From the NCBI GenBank assembly GCA_035719045.1, contig DASTGO010000527.1:1-17190 (forward strand): a DNA stretch of 17,190 nucleotides, in the 5' to 3' direction. Shown here piece by piece: positions 7,077-14,697 of the stretch. The number at the start of each line of letters is the position of its first letter. Positions within the stretch are counted from its first letter, which is position 1. The stretch comes from DASTGO01 sp035719045 (GTDB taxonomy: Bacteria; Actinomycetota; Actinomycetes; Actinomycetales; Kineosporiaceae). The position numbers were made by a program, and so were the translations under genes. The notes beneath the pieces are model-generated. The model was not told the DNA's origin, ran no database searches, and was given only the letters and a program-made list of their open reading frames with translations.

Positions 7077-7092
7077 CCCGCTGCGGGCAGCC
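7071..7092 (+). terminator. hairpin terminator overlapping the M16 stop codon
   Basis: GGCTG (7071-7075) and CCCG (7077-7080) pair with CGGG (7084-7087) and CAGCC (7088-7092), leaving one bulged A and a CTG loop. The stem includes the TGA stop at 7074-7076. No T-tract follows, as is common in actinobacteria. It would separate the M16 gene from the convergent menC. Confidence 0.55.
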
Positions 7093-7103
7093 CGACCGAC
7101 CGA

Positions 7104-8144
7104 TCAGCGGCCGGGGCGGGGCGGGCCGGGGCGTGTGGTGTCGAGCAGCAGCGCGGCGCGGGACAGCCGGTCCAGCCACCAGGCCTGCCGCTGCGGATCC
7201 GCGGCGTGGGCCCGGCAGCGGTCGGGATCAGGTTCGGGGGCCCGGCGCGGGACCGGCAGGCAGCCGTCCACCGGCAGCAGCCGGTCCGCCCCGGCCACCA
7301 CGTCCCCGGTCATCAGCGCACCGGTCCCCAGGCCGCAGGCCAGGTCGAGGCCGGGCAGGGCACCGGCGAGGGCGAGCTGGGCGGCCAGGCCGACGCTGCT
7401 CTCCAGTGCCGAGGACACCACGCAGGCCAGCCCGGCGGCGGCGGCCACCGCCAGCGACCGCCGGACCCCGCCGAGCGGGGTGCACTTGATCACCGCGACG
7501 TCGGCAGCACCGGCGACGGCGACCGTGAGCGGGTCCTCGGCGCGGCGGATCGACTCATCCGCGGCGATCGGGACCCCGACCCGGCGGCGGACCTCGGCCA
7601 GTTCCGGCACCGTCCGGCAGGGCTGCTCGACGTACTGCAGGCCACCGGCGGCGGCGTCCAGGGCGGTGATCGCGGCGACGGCGGACTCCACGTCCCAGGC
7701 GGCGTTGGCGTCCACCCGGATCGCGCCGGACGGTCCGAGCGCCTCCCGGACGGCGGCCACCCGGGCCAGGTCGGCGTCCAGCGTGCCGGGGGCGTCGGCC
7801 ACCTTGACCTTCGCCGTGGCGCAGCCGGATGCCGTCACCAGCTGGTGGGCCCGGGCCGGGTCGACCACGGGCACCGTCGTGTTCACCGGCACCCGGTCCC
7901 GGACGGGTTCGGGCCAGCCCGTGACGGCAGCCTCCAGGGCGGTGGCCAGCCAGTCCGCGGCGATCCGGTCCCCGTAGTCGTCGAACGGGCAGAACTCACC
8001 CCAGCCGGCCGGTCCGCGCAGCAGGACGCCCTCCCGCACGGTGATCCCGCGGAACCGCTCGACCATCGGCAGCGCGTACACCCGCAGCCCGCCGACGTCG
8101 ACGCCGAGCCGTTCCAGGACGGCCAGCCCCTCCCGCTCCCTCAC
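7104..8144 (-). CDS. menC: o-succinylbenzoate synthase (MenC)
   Basis: This enolase-superfamily enzyme dehydrates SHCHC to o-succinylbenzoate in cytoplasmic menaquinone synthesis. The 346-residue protein shows the catalytic lysine motif AKVKVA (Lys112, Lys114), metal ligands Asp145 (RVDANAAW), Glu173 (YVEQP) and Asp196 (ADES), and the second catalytic Lys220 in VIKCTPLGG. SSALESSVGL follows near the C-terminal end of the barrel. All key residues are present. Related muconate-cycloisomerase or N-acylamino-acid racemase enzymes are less likely, because the KCTPLGG and SSALESSVGL segments are typical of actinobacterial MenC. The GTG start at 8144 lies six bases after a TAGCCT -10 box, suggesting a leaderless mRNA. 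The other men genes are outside the window. The C-terminal 40 residues are charged and look like an extension. Confidence 0.9.
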   Translation of the reverse strand: MREREGLAVLERLGVDVGGLRVYALPMVERFRGITVREGVLLRGPAGWGEFCPFDDYGDRIAADWLATALEAAVTGWPEPVRDRVPVNTTVPVVDPARAHQLVTASGCATAKVKVADAPGTLDADLARVAAVREALGPSGAIRVDANAAWDVESAVAAITALDAAAGGLQYVEQPCRTVPELAEVRRRVGVPIAADESIRRAEDPLTVAVAGAADVAVIKCTPLGGVRRSLAVAAAAGLACVVSSALESSVGLAAQLALAGALPGLDLACGLGTGALMTGDVVAGADRLLPVDGCLPVPRRAPEPDPDRCRAHAADPQRQAWWLDRLSRAALLLDTTRPGPPRPGR

Positions 8145-8150
8145 CGCGGC

Positions 8151-8156
8151 AGGCTA
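8151..8156 (-). promoter_or_regulatory. -10 hexamer TAGCCT of the menC leaderless promoter
   Basis: Read on the minus strand, TAGCCT is followed by six bases and then the menC GTG at 8144. There is no Shine-Dalgarno sequence. The layout is the same as for metF and the kinase gene. Confidence 0.5.
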
Positions 8157-8177
8157 CCGGGGACGTTGGCCCCGCCC

Positions 8178-8435
8178 TCCCCGTGGTTTCGTGATCATGC
8201 CGGGACCGACCAGGTCGTGGACCTGTGCTCGGGCGGATCCGGGCCCTGGACGTATCTGCACGCCGACCTTGCTGCGGCAGGGACCCCGGTGAGCGTGGTC
8301 TTCACCGACAGGTTCCCCGACCATGCGGCGCTGCCTGAGGCAGCGTCGGCCATCGACCCGGACCGTGCCCGCTACGAACCGGACCCCGTTCACGCACCGG
8401 CGGTCCCGGCCGCGTTCTTCCCGACTCGTACCTGA
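8178..8435 (+). pseudogene. fragment of a class I SAM-dependent methyltransferase
   Basis: The frame ending at TGA 8433-8435 encodes PWFRDHAGTDQVVDLCSGGSG and then a PWTYLHADLAAAG segment followed by VVFTDRFPDHAA. This is the motif I region (VVDLCSGGSG) and motif II region (VFTDR) of a methyltransferase fold. The fragment has no good start codon in frame, lacks the N-terminal part, and stops about 85 codons in, before the rest of the fold. The join PWF-RDHAGTDQVVDL suggests an internal deletion relative to related proteins. It is therefore a truncated remnant and not a working enzyme. It sits between menC and the NACHT gene and marks this spot as a site of gene decay or exchange. Confidence 0.6.
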
Positions 8436-8457
8436 TCGGCTACCGGTGGCCGATCAG
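8432..8457. terminator. strong inverted repeat CTGATCGGC...GCCGATCAG
   Basis: Perfect 9-base arms (8432-8440 and 8449-8457) flank TACCGGTG, which can extend the stem with a T-G and an A-T pair. The left arm includes the stop codon of the methyltransferase remnant. It is probably a terminator in front of the NACHT gene, though the symmetry also suits an operator or recombination site. The 126 bases from 8458 to 8583 hold nothing else I can support. Confidence 0.5.
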
Positions 8458-8583
8458 CCGTGACCGTGGCGGTGCCAGGTATCAGACCGGTGTGTCACCA
8501 CTCGGTGAGCAGTTGGGCCGGTGCCCCCGCAGTCCTCGCGATTTCGTGCACGATCTGGAAGAGATCCGGAACGATAGGCGATT

Positions 8584-10695
8584 GTGATCACGAGGGTGGG
8601 GCCCGGGCGGGCGTTGGTCTACGGCGCGGTGGGTGTGGGGGCCGTACTGGTGGGGGTGTGGGCGCTCAGCCGGGTGAAGGTCGGGGATGTCGACCCGGTG
8701 GGGGCGGGCGTCGGGACGGCGTCCTTGCTGGCCGGTCTTGTCGCGATGGTGTTGGCGGTGCGGGCGTGGCGGTGGCAGGAGACCAACACCGCGGACCTGA
8801 CCCAGCGGCTGGCCGACATGGTCACTCACGCTGAGGGCCTGGCCCGTCAGCAGTTGCTCGGCGGGCACGACAAGCCCATCAACGTGGAGTTCGAACTCCA
8901 GCAGGCACCCGCGCACAACGCCACCCACGCCGCGACCAGGGGCCAGCTGCAGGAGGTGGTCGCCTACTACACCCGGCTGCGCCCCCGACGGATGGTGATC
9001 ACCGGTGCCCCGGGGGCGGGCAAGACCGTCCTTGCCATCGAGTTGATCCTGGCCCTGTTGGATCCGAAGACCCGTAAACCGGACGACCCTGTCCCGGTCC
9101 GCTTCTCCGCCGCGTCCTGGGACATCACCGCCGATCAGGCCGCCGACCCGCACGCTGCCGCCGAGGCGGTCGAGCGATGGCTGGTCGAGCACCTGACCGT
9201 CACCTACCGGTTGGCTCCGGCATCGGCGGCAGCGCTGGTGGCCGCCCAGAAGATCCTGCCGGTCATCGACGGGCTGGACGAGATGGACGCGGTCCCCGCC
9301 CCCGGCTACGACTCCCGCGCCGCTCGGGCGCTGCAGATCCTCAACGGCTACCAGGTCAGGCGGGCCAAGGCCGAACTGGTGCTGACCTGCCGCAGGCAGC
9401 AGTACCAGGCACTGCTGTCATCCGGGGTCTGGGCCGAAGACGCCGCCTGCGTGCAGATCCACCAGGTCACCATCCGCCAGACCCGCACCTTCCTCCACGA
9501 CCGGGTCAACGACCTCACCCGCTGGCAGAACGTGCTGAACCAGATCGACCGTCACCCCGACAGCCCCCTGGCCCAGGCACTGTCCACCCCGTGGCGGCTC
9601 ACCCTGGCCGTCGTGGTGTACGAGCAACGCGACCACCACGGCGGATTCCTGCGTGACCCCAGCGACCTGACCGCCCCAGCACTGGACACCCCGGACGCGA
9701 TCCGTGACCACCTGCTGGCCTCGTTCATCCCCGCCGCCACCGCCGTCTACCGCGACCCGGACACCGCCCACCGACCCGATCCGGACCGAACCCACCGATG
9801 GCTGGCCGTCCTGGCCGCCTACCTCGACCACAACGCCAGCACCGGCCGGACCCTGGCCGGGCGCCCCCTATCCAGCACCGACATCGTCCTGCACGAACTG
9901 TGGCCCCTAGCCGGCACCCGCCTACCCCGCGCCGTACACCTGGGGATGATCGCCGCCATCTGGCTGATCGCTGCCCCGGTGATATTCACCCAGGCCCCGA
10001 TCGGACTCGCTCCCCGCCAGATCCTGGGAACCAGCGCCCCGACACTCGGCGTGGGTGGCCTCGCGTATCAGGTGTGGACGACCGCCTGGTCCCAACCATC
10101 CCGGGCCGACCTCACCCGACTGCGAACCCCCCAAGGCCTGAAACAGCTCGCGTTCGGGCTCGCGGGCGGGCTCATGCTCGGGCTCGCGGGCGGGCTCGCG
10201 GGCGGGCTCGCGTTCGGGCTCGCGTTCGGGCTCGCGCTCGGGCTCGCGCTCGGGCTCACGGGCGGGCTCGCGCTCGGGCTCGCGGGCGGGCTCACGGTAT
10301 CCGCGCCGAACAAGGCCAGCAGAGACCCTCGGACCATCCCACGAGACGACCTCGCGGTCGGGCTCACGCTCGGGCTCTCGGCCGCACTCGCGGTCGGGCT
10401 CGCGGTCGGGCTCACGGGCGGGCTCACGATCGGGCTCGCGGCCGCACTCGCGTTCGAGCTCGCGTTCGGGCTCACGGGCGGGCTCACGGGCGGGCTCGGG
10501 GGCGGGTTAGCGGGATGGCGCTACGTCGCCCTGCTGCTGTGTACCCGCCGACGCGGGGAGAAGTGGCTGCCCTGGCGACTCGGCCGGTTCCTCGACTGGT
10601 GCTACCACGCCGGGCTAATCCGCATCGCAGGCAACGGCTACCAGTTCCGCCACCGCGAGCTGCAGGACTACCTGGCCCACCACCCCGTGCCGTAG
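8584..10695 (+). CDS. membrane NACHT-type STAND NTPase with Gly-Leu repeat domain
   Basis: This 703-residue protein begins with two membrane helices (about 11-29 and 42-60), then a linker. The NACHT NTPase follows with Walker A GAPGAGKT at 141-148, Walker B/NACHT box LPVIDGLDEMD at 225-235, and a sensor-like VLTCRRQQY at 266-274. Helical segments run to about 445, and a membrane helix lies at about 450-470. Two blocks of GLAx-type tetrapeptide repeats (about 522-571, 12 units; 590-643, 13 units) flank a hydrophilic 18-residue spacer. The C-terminus GYQFRHRELQDYLAHH resembles the end of many actinobacterial NACHT proteins. STAND proteins of this kind act as signal-triggered switches, and some bacterial NACHT proteins are antiphage. 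Which role applies here is inference. The GTG start has only an AACGAT-like hexamer upstream. It is a single-gene unit beside a pseudogene. Confidence 0.85.
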   Translation: MITRVGPGRALVYGAVGVGAVLVGVWALSRVKVGDVDPVGAGVGTASLLAGLVAMVLAVRAWRWQETNTADLTQRLADMVTHAEGLARQQLLGGHDKPINVEFELQQAPAHNATHAATRGQLQEVVAYYTRLRPRRMVITGAPGAGKTVLAIELILALLDPKTRKPDDPVPVRFSAASWDITADQAADPHAAAEAVERWLVEHLTVTYRLAPASAAALVAAQKILPVIDGLDEMDAVPAPGYDSRAARALQILNGYQVRRAKAELVLTCRRQQYQALLSSGVWAEDAACVQIHQVTIRQTRTFLHDRVNDLTRWQNVLNQIDRHPDSPLAQALSTPWRLTLAVVVYEQRDHHGGFLRDPSDLTAPALDTPDAIRDHLLASFIPAATAVYRDPDTAHRPDPDRTHRWLAVLAAYLDHNASTGRTLAGRPLSSTDIVLHELWPLAGTRLPRAVHLGMIAAIWLIAAPVIFTQAPIGLAPRQILGTSAPTLGVGGLAYQVWTTAWSQPSRADLTRLRTPQGLKQLAFGLAGGLMLGLAGGLAGGLAFGLAFGLALGLALGLTGGLALGLAGGLTVSAPNKASRDPRTIPRDDLAVGLTLGLSAALAVGLAVGLTGGLTIGLAAALAFELAFGLTGGLTGGLGGGLAGWRYVALLLCTRRRGEKWLPWRLGRFLDWCYHAGLIRIAGNGYQFRHRELQDYLAHHPVP
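10144..10512 (+). repeat. 12-base minisatellite encoding Gly-Leu tetrads
   Basis: The unit GGGCTCGCGNNC, with variants at the ACG/GCG codon and at NN (GG, TT, CT, GT), repeats in frame from about 10147 to 10296 and, more degenerate, from 10351 to 10512. The first block is the more uniform. It codes for [A/T][F/G/L/V]GL tetrads. It uses CTC for Leu and GCG for Ala far more than neighbouring genes, which prefer CTG and GCC. Changes of copy number keep the reading frame. Confidence 0.9.
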
Positions 10696-10800
10696 CTCCG
10701 CACCCGTCTCTCCGGCACATGAACGAACGTCTGCGGGAACCTTGGTCGGTAGCGCATCACCGCAGGTCAGATATGCAACAGAACCCGCGTCCGAGGCAAG

Positions 10801-10820
10801 GTCACGCCGCTGGCGGTGAC
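10801..10820. terminator. hairpin between convergent NACHT and metF genes
   Basis: GTCA-CGCC and GGCG-(G)-TGAC form an 8-bp stem with a GCT loop and one bulge. It lies in the 169-base gap after the NACHT gene (10696-10864), facing convergent metF, and could stop transcripts from both sides. Nothing else in that gap looks like a gene. Confidence 0.4.
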
Positions 10821-10864
10821 GGAGCGCTCCCACCGGGAACGCCGCGGCATCCGGGCGGTCCCTG

Positions 10865-11791
10865 TCAGCCGCCGTGGGCCACCCCGCCGAGGCCGGCGAA
10901 CACCTCCAGCGTCGCCGTGGACCGGTTCAGCGTGTAGAAGTGCAGTCCGGGCGCACCGCCGTCGAGCAGCCGGCGGGACAGCTCGCCGGCCACCTCCACC
11001 CCCACCCGGCGCACCGCGGCGGGGTCACCGGCCAGCGGTTCCAGCCGGTCCAGCAGCCACCGCGGGAGGCCCGCACCGCTCAGCCGGGCGAACCGCTCAA
11101 CCTGCTGGAGGCTGGTCACCGGCATGATCCCGGGGATGATCGGCAGCCGGCAGCCGAGCGCGGCCACCCGGTCGACCAGCCGGAAGTAGGCGTCGGCGTC
11201 GAAGAAGAACTGGGTGACCGCGAAGTCCGCCCCGGCGTCGGCCTTCTCGGCCAGCACCCGGGCGTCCTGGTCGAGGTCCACGCTCTCCGGGTGCTTGTCG
11301 GGGAAGGCGGCCACGCCGATGGTGAAGCCGGTCACCTTGCGCAGCAGCCGGACCAGGTCCACCGCATGGTCCAGCCCGCCCGGATGCGGCACCCAGGGCT
11401 GCCCCGGACCGCCCGGCGGATCCCCGCGCAGGGCCAGCACGGTGGTCACCCCGGCGTCGGCGTAGGCCCCGATCACCTGCCGCAGTTGGGCCTCGGTGGC
11501 TCCCACACAGGTCAGGTGGGCGACCGGGGTCAGCGTGGTCTCCCGGGCGATCGCCGCGGTGATCCGGGTGGTCCGGTCCCGGGTCGACCCGCCGGCACCA
11601 TAGGTCACCGAGACGAAGGTGGGGGCCAGCGGCTCCAGGCGGCGGATCGCCTGCCACAGGGCTGCCTCGGCCACGTCGTCCCTGGGCGGGAAGAACTCGA
11701 AGGAGAACGAACGCCTCCCGGCCTCCAGCAGGTGGTGCAGCGCCGCGTTGAGCGGCCGGCCGTGACCGGCCGGCGGCGCGGGGGGAACCAT
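10865..11791 (-). CDS. metF: 5,10-methylenetetrahydrofolate reductase
   Basis: This 308-residue FAD enzyme reduces methylenetetrahydrofolate to methyltetrahydrofolate for methionine synthesis. Signatures are SFEFFPPR near the N-terminus, with Glu32 in the place of the catalytic Glu28 of E. coli MetF, TFVSVTYGAGGSTR at 57-70, HLTCVG, VLALRGDPP, and GADFAVTQFFFD with the conserved QFFFD. PIIPGIMPVTS follows and the C-terminus is LHFYTLNRS. Length and order match the family with no breaks. The ATG at 11791 lies six bases from a TAGGCT -10 box and has no Shine-Dalgarno, so the mRNA is probably leaderless. It is divergent from the carotenoid operon, as metF is from idsA2 in mycobacteria. Confidence 0.95.
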   Translation of the reverse strand: MVPPAPPAGHGRPLNAALHHLLEAGRRSFSFEFFPPRDDVAEAALWQAIRRLEPLAPTFVSVTYGAGGSTRDRTTRITAAIARETTLTPVAHLTCVGATEAQLRQVIGAYADAGVTTVLALRGDPPGGPGQPWVPHPGGLDHAVDLVRLLRKVTGFTIGVAAFPDKHPESVDLDQDARVLAEKADAGADFAVTQFFFDADAYFRLVDRVAALGCRLPIIPGIMPVTSLQQVERFARLSGAGLPRWLLDRLEPLAGDPAAVRRVGVEVAGELSRRLLDGGAPGLHFYTLNRSTATLEVFAGLGGVAHGG

Positions 11792-11797
11792 TCGGCC

Positions 11798-11803
11798 AGC
11801 CTA
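11798..11803 (-). promoter_or_regulatory. -10 hexamer TAGGCT of the metF leaderless promoter
   Basis: On the minus strand TAGGCT is followed by six bases and the metF ATG. The same hexamer occurs on the plus strand at 11907 for the divergent carotenoid operon. The spacer between the two shows no obvious riboswitch fold. Confidence 0.5.
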
Positions 11804-11906
11804 GCCACCACCCGCCGCCGATCCCGGCTGCCGGGCGCGTAGCGTGAGGTGCGCCGCGGGTTCCGGTCGGCCCGGATCCGGCGGGTGCGGGCCCCGGCCC
11901 ACCCCC

Positions 11907-11912
11907 TAGGCT
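11907..11912 (+). promoter_or_regulatory. -10 hexamer TAGGCT upstream of the carotenoid operon
   Basis: TAGGCT fits the TANNNT consensus and lies eleven bases before an ATG at 11924 that opens a 35-codon leader frame. Transcription from about 11919 would give a leader of roughly 110 bases before the prenyl synthase GTG. No -35 box is convincing. Confidence 0.4.
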
Positions 11913-11923
11913 GAACGGCCAGC

Positions 11924-12031
11924 ATGCTGACCATTCAGGCGGGGAACCACACCACCGCAACCATCCGCACCACCGCAACCCCCGTACCACCGCGTGCCCC
12001 GTACCACCGAGACCCGCTGGAGCTGCCGTGA
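11924..12031 (+). CDS. possible 35-residue leader ORF overlapping the prenyl synthase start
   Basis: An open frame from ATG 11924 ends with TGA 12029-12031, which overlaps the GTG of the synthase gene as GTGA. This is the same layout as the leader before the glycosyltransferase. The predicted peptide has seven Thr in its first 19 residues (HTTATIRTTATP) and no family likeness. The synthase has its own Shine-Dalgarno (GGAG at 12019-12022), so coupling is not essential, and the frame may be chance in a repeat-rich leader. Confidence 0.3.
   Translation: MLTIQAGNHTTATIRTTATPVPPRAPYHRDPLELP
11950..12009 (+). repeat. four ACCACCG repeats at 17-18 base spacing in the crt operon leader
   Basis: ACCACCG occurs at 11951, 11969, 11986 and 12003. 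The first two copies are part of a 13-base repeat, CACCACCGCAACC (11950 and 11968). The last two are part of a 12-base repeat, CCCGTACCACCG (11981 and 11998). Spacings are 18, 17 and 17. The region is strikingly poor in G on this strand. It lies wholly in the transcribed leader if TAGGCT 11907 is the promoter. Confidence 0.75.
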
Positions 12032-13116
12032 CGTCCCCGTGGGCAAGCCCCCTGGACGTGGAGGATCTGCGGTCCCGCGTCCACAAGGCCCTCGACGACT
12101 TCCTCGCCCGCCAGGCCGATGCGCTGGAACGGGTCAGCCCGGAGTGCGCGCCGCTGATCGAGGCGATCGCCGACCTCGTCCGGGGCGGTAAGCGGCTGCG
12201 CCCGGCGTTCTGCTACTGGGGCTGGCGCGGGGCCGCAGGGCCGGACGACGAGCTGATCGTGCACGCGGCCGCCGCGATGGAGCTGTTCCAGGCCGCCGCC
12301 CTGATCCACGACGACGTCATGGACGGCTCGGACACCCGGCGCGGGATGCCCTCGGTGCACCGCCGGTTCGCGGCCCGGCACGCCGAGGCCGGCTGGGCCG
12401 GGGACGACGAACGGTTCGGGCTGGCCGGTGCCGTGCTGGCCGGGGACCTCTGCCTGGTCTGGAGCGGGGAACTGCTGGCGGCCAGCGGCCTGGACCCGCA
12501 GCGGCTGGCCGCGGCCCGGATCCCGTTCGACCGGATGCGCACCGAGCTGATGGCCGGGCAGTACCTCGACATGCTGGAGCAGGCGGTGGCGGGAGGCCGG
12601 GCGCAGTCCCCGGTCGACCGAGCCCGGCGGGTGATCCGGTACAAGTCCGCGAAGTACTCCGTCGAGGAGCCGCTGCTGATCGGCGGCACCCTGGCCGGCG
12701 CCGGGCCCGAACTGCTGGCCACCTACAGCACGTACGGGCTGACCCTGGGCGAGGCGTTCCAGCTGCGCGACGACGTGCTCGGGGTCTTCGGGGACCCGGA
12801 GGAGACCGGCAAGCCTGCCGGGGACGACCTGCGCGAGGGCAAGCGAACCGTCCTGGTCGCGATGACCCTGCAGGCGGCTGACCCCGACCGGCGGGCCGAG
12901 GTGCAGCGGCTGCTCGGCCGCCCGGACCTGGACACCGCCGGGGTGGACACCCTGCGCGGGATCATCCGGGACACCGGGGCACTGGACGCGGTGGAGCGCC
13001 TGATCGCCGATCTGGTGGTCCGGGCCCGGCAGGCACTGCACGCCGGGCAGGTCGCCGAGCCCGCCCGCGATGTGCTGGACGCCCTGATCACGGCGGCCAC
13101 CGACCGGACCGCGTAG
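12028..13116 (+). CDS. crtE: polyprenyl (geranylgeranyl) diphosphate synthase
   Basis: This 362-residue trans-isoprenyl diphosphate synthase condenses IPP with allylic diphosphates in the cytoplasm. It shows GGKRLRPAF at 53-61, the first Asp-rich motif DDVMD at 95-99 followed by DTRRG, and the second motif QLRDDVLG with Asp248 and Asp249. RYKSAKYSVEEPL and GDDLREGKRT, with the conserved Lys-Arg-Thr, are also present. Small residues (Ala90, Ala91) lie four and five positions before the first motif, which fits a C20 or longer product. The GTG at 12028 is supported by GGAG five bases upstream. The crtI gene begins directly after the stop, so the likely product is GGPP for carotenoid synthesis. 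It occupies the place of idsA2 (Rv2173) in mycobacteria, so idsA would be an equally fair name. Confidence 0.9.
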   Translation: MTSPWASPLDVEDLRSRVHKALDDFLARQADALERVSPECAPLIEAIADLVRGGKRLRPAFCYWGWRGAAGPDDELIVHAAAAMELFQAAALIHDDVMDGSDTRRGMPSVHRRFAARHAEAGWAGDDERFGLAGAVLAGDLCLVWSGELLAASGLDPQRLAAARIPFDRMRTELMAGQYLDMLEQAVAGGRAQSPVDRARRVIRYKSAKYSVEEPLLIGGTLAGAGPELLATYSTYGLTLGEAFQLRDDVLGVFGDPEETGKPAGDDLREGKRTVLVAMTLQAADPDRRAEVQRLLGRPDLDTAGVDTLRGIIRDTGALDAVERLIADLVVRARQALHAGQVAEPARDVLDALITAATDRTA

Positions 13117-14697
13117 GTGTCCGCCCTCCCCCGGCCGTCCCGCCGGACCGGGCGGCTGCAGCTGCCCCGGCTGCCCGGTCGCGGGTTCCGGACCGTCACC
13201 GGCCCCAGCGACCACGTCGTGGTGGTGGGCGCCGGACTGTCCGGGCTGTCGGCGGCACTGCGGCTGGTCGCGGCGGGCCGGCAGGTGACCGTCCTGGAGC
13301 GGGAGGCGGTGCCGGGCGGGCGGGCCGGGCTGGTCGAGTCGGCGGTGGACGGCGGGGTGTACCGGTTCGACACCGGGCCGACCGTGCTCACGATGCCGGA
13401 CCTGATCGCCGACTGCTTCGACACCGTCGGGGAGTCCCTGACGGACTGGCTCACCCTGCGCCCGGCGGACCCGCTGTACCGGGCGAACTTCGCCGACGGG
13501 TCCCGGCTGGACGTGCACGCCGACCCCGAGGCGATGGCCGCCGAGATCGCCGGAGTGATCGGGCCGCGGGAGGCCGACGGGTTCCGCCGGTACGTGGACT
13601 TCGTGTCCGCCCTGTACCGCTACGAGCTGCGGGACTTCATCGACCGCAACGTCGACTCCCCGCTCGGCCTGCTCACCCCGAACCTGGCCCGGCTGGTCGC
13701 GGCGGGCGGGTTCGGGCGGCTGGCCGACCGGGTCGGGGACTTCCTGCGGGATCCGCGCACCCGGCGGGTGTACTCGTTCCAGGCGATGTACGCCGGGCTG
13801 TCCCCGCACCGGGCACTGGCCCTGTACGCGGTGATCTCGTACATGGACAGCGTGGCCGGGGTGTACGTCCCCGAGGGCGGGATGCACGCCGTCCCGCGCG
13901 CGCTGGCCGGGGCCGCGGCCAGGCACGGGGTCACCTTCCACTACGGGACGGCCGCTACCCGGGTCGAGCACGAGGCCGGCCGGGCCCGGGCGGTGCACAC
14001 CGCGGACGGGCGGCGGATCGCCTGCGACGCCGTCGTGCTCACCGCGGACCTGCCGGTGGCCTTCCGCGAACTGCTCGGCGTCACCCCGCGCCGGCTGCAG
14101 CGGCTGCGCTACTCCCCGTCCTGCTACCTGATGCTGGCCGGCTCCGCCACGCGCTACCCCGGGACCGTCCACCACAACGTGCACTTCGGCGCGGCCTGGC
14201 GGGAGGTGTTCGACGACCTGGCGTCCGGACGGCTGATGCGTGACCCGTCCTTCCTGGTCACCAACCCCACCCGCAGCGATCCCGGTCTCGCCCCGGCCGG
14301 CCGCGAGATCTACTACGTGCTGTTCCCCACGCCGAACCTGGACGCCCCGCTGGACTGGTCCCGGATCGCCCCCCGCTACCGGGAACATGTGCTGGCCACC
14401 CTGCAGGCCCGCGGGTACCCCGGATTCGCCGACGGGATCGAGGTCGAGCACGTGACCACCCCGCAGGACTGGGCGGCCCGCGGGATGGAGCGCGGGGCAC
14501 CGTTCGCCGCCGCGCACACCTTCGGCCAGACCGGACCGTTCCGGCCGGGCAACCTGTGGGGCGAGAACGTCGTGTTCGCCGGCTCCGGGACCCGGCCGGG
14601 AGTGGGCGTGCCCATGGTGCTGCTGTCCGGGCGGCTGGCGGCCGAGCGGATCACCGGCCCCGACCGGGCGTACCGGTCCCGGGCCTGGCCGCGGTGA
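13117..14697 (+). CDS. crtI: phytoene desaturase
   Basis: This 526-residue FAD oxidoreductase of the CrtI family desaturates phytoene toward neurosporene or lycopene at the membrane surface. Its Rossmann motif VVVVGAGLSGLSAALRL at 34-50 is followed by VLEREAVPGGRAG. The C-terminal FAD signature (GENVVFAGSGTRPGVGVPM) is also complete. Middle signatures include RFDTGPTVLTMPDL, YVPEGGMHAVPRAL and SPSCYLMLAG. About 33 residues precede the FAD motif. The GTG start directly follows the synthase stop with no spacer, so the two are translated together, though a later start inside the basic N-terminus is possible. The number of desaturation steps cannot be read from sequence. CrtN or CrtO relatives are less likely given the neighbouring phytoene synthase. 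Confidence 0.9.
   Translation: MSALPRPSRRTGRLQLPRLPGRGFRTVTGPSDHVVVVGAGLSGLSAALRLVAAGRQVTVLEREAVPGGRAGLVESAVDGGVYRFDTGPTVLTMPDLIADCFDTVGESLTDWLTLRPADPLYRANFADGSRLDVHADPEAMAAEIAGVIGPREADGFRRYVDFVSALYRYELRDFIDRNVDSPLGLLTPNLARLVAAGGFGRLADRVGDFLRDPRTRRVYSFQAMYAGLSPHRALALYAVISYMDSVAGVYVPEGGMHAVPRALAGAAARHGVTFHYGTAATRVEHEAGRARAVHTADGRRIACDAVVLTADLPVAFRELLGVTPRRLQRLRYSPSCYLMLAGSATRYPGTVHHNVHFGAAWREVFDDLASGRLMRDPSFLVTNPTRSDPGLAPAGREIYYVLFPTPNLDAPLDWSRIAPRYREHVLATLQARGYPGFADGIEVEHVTTPQDWAARGMERGAPFAAAHTFGQTGPFRPGNLWGENVVFAGSGTRPGVGVPMVLLSGRLAAERITGPDRAYRSRAWPR

Noticed and set aside
8495..8584. Minus-strand open stretch encoding FQIVHEIARTAGAPAQLLTEW then stop
   Set aside because: It looks protein-like but is only 30 codons, has no start codon except an internal GTG, and has a stop just upstream. 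It could be the tail of a lost gene, but support is too weak.
10068..10487. Minus-strand ORF rich in Ser-Pro-Ala-Ser repeats
   Set aside because: It is the antisense reading of the Gly-Leu minisatellite in the NACHT gene. Repeat DNA with no stops gives such frames by chance.
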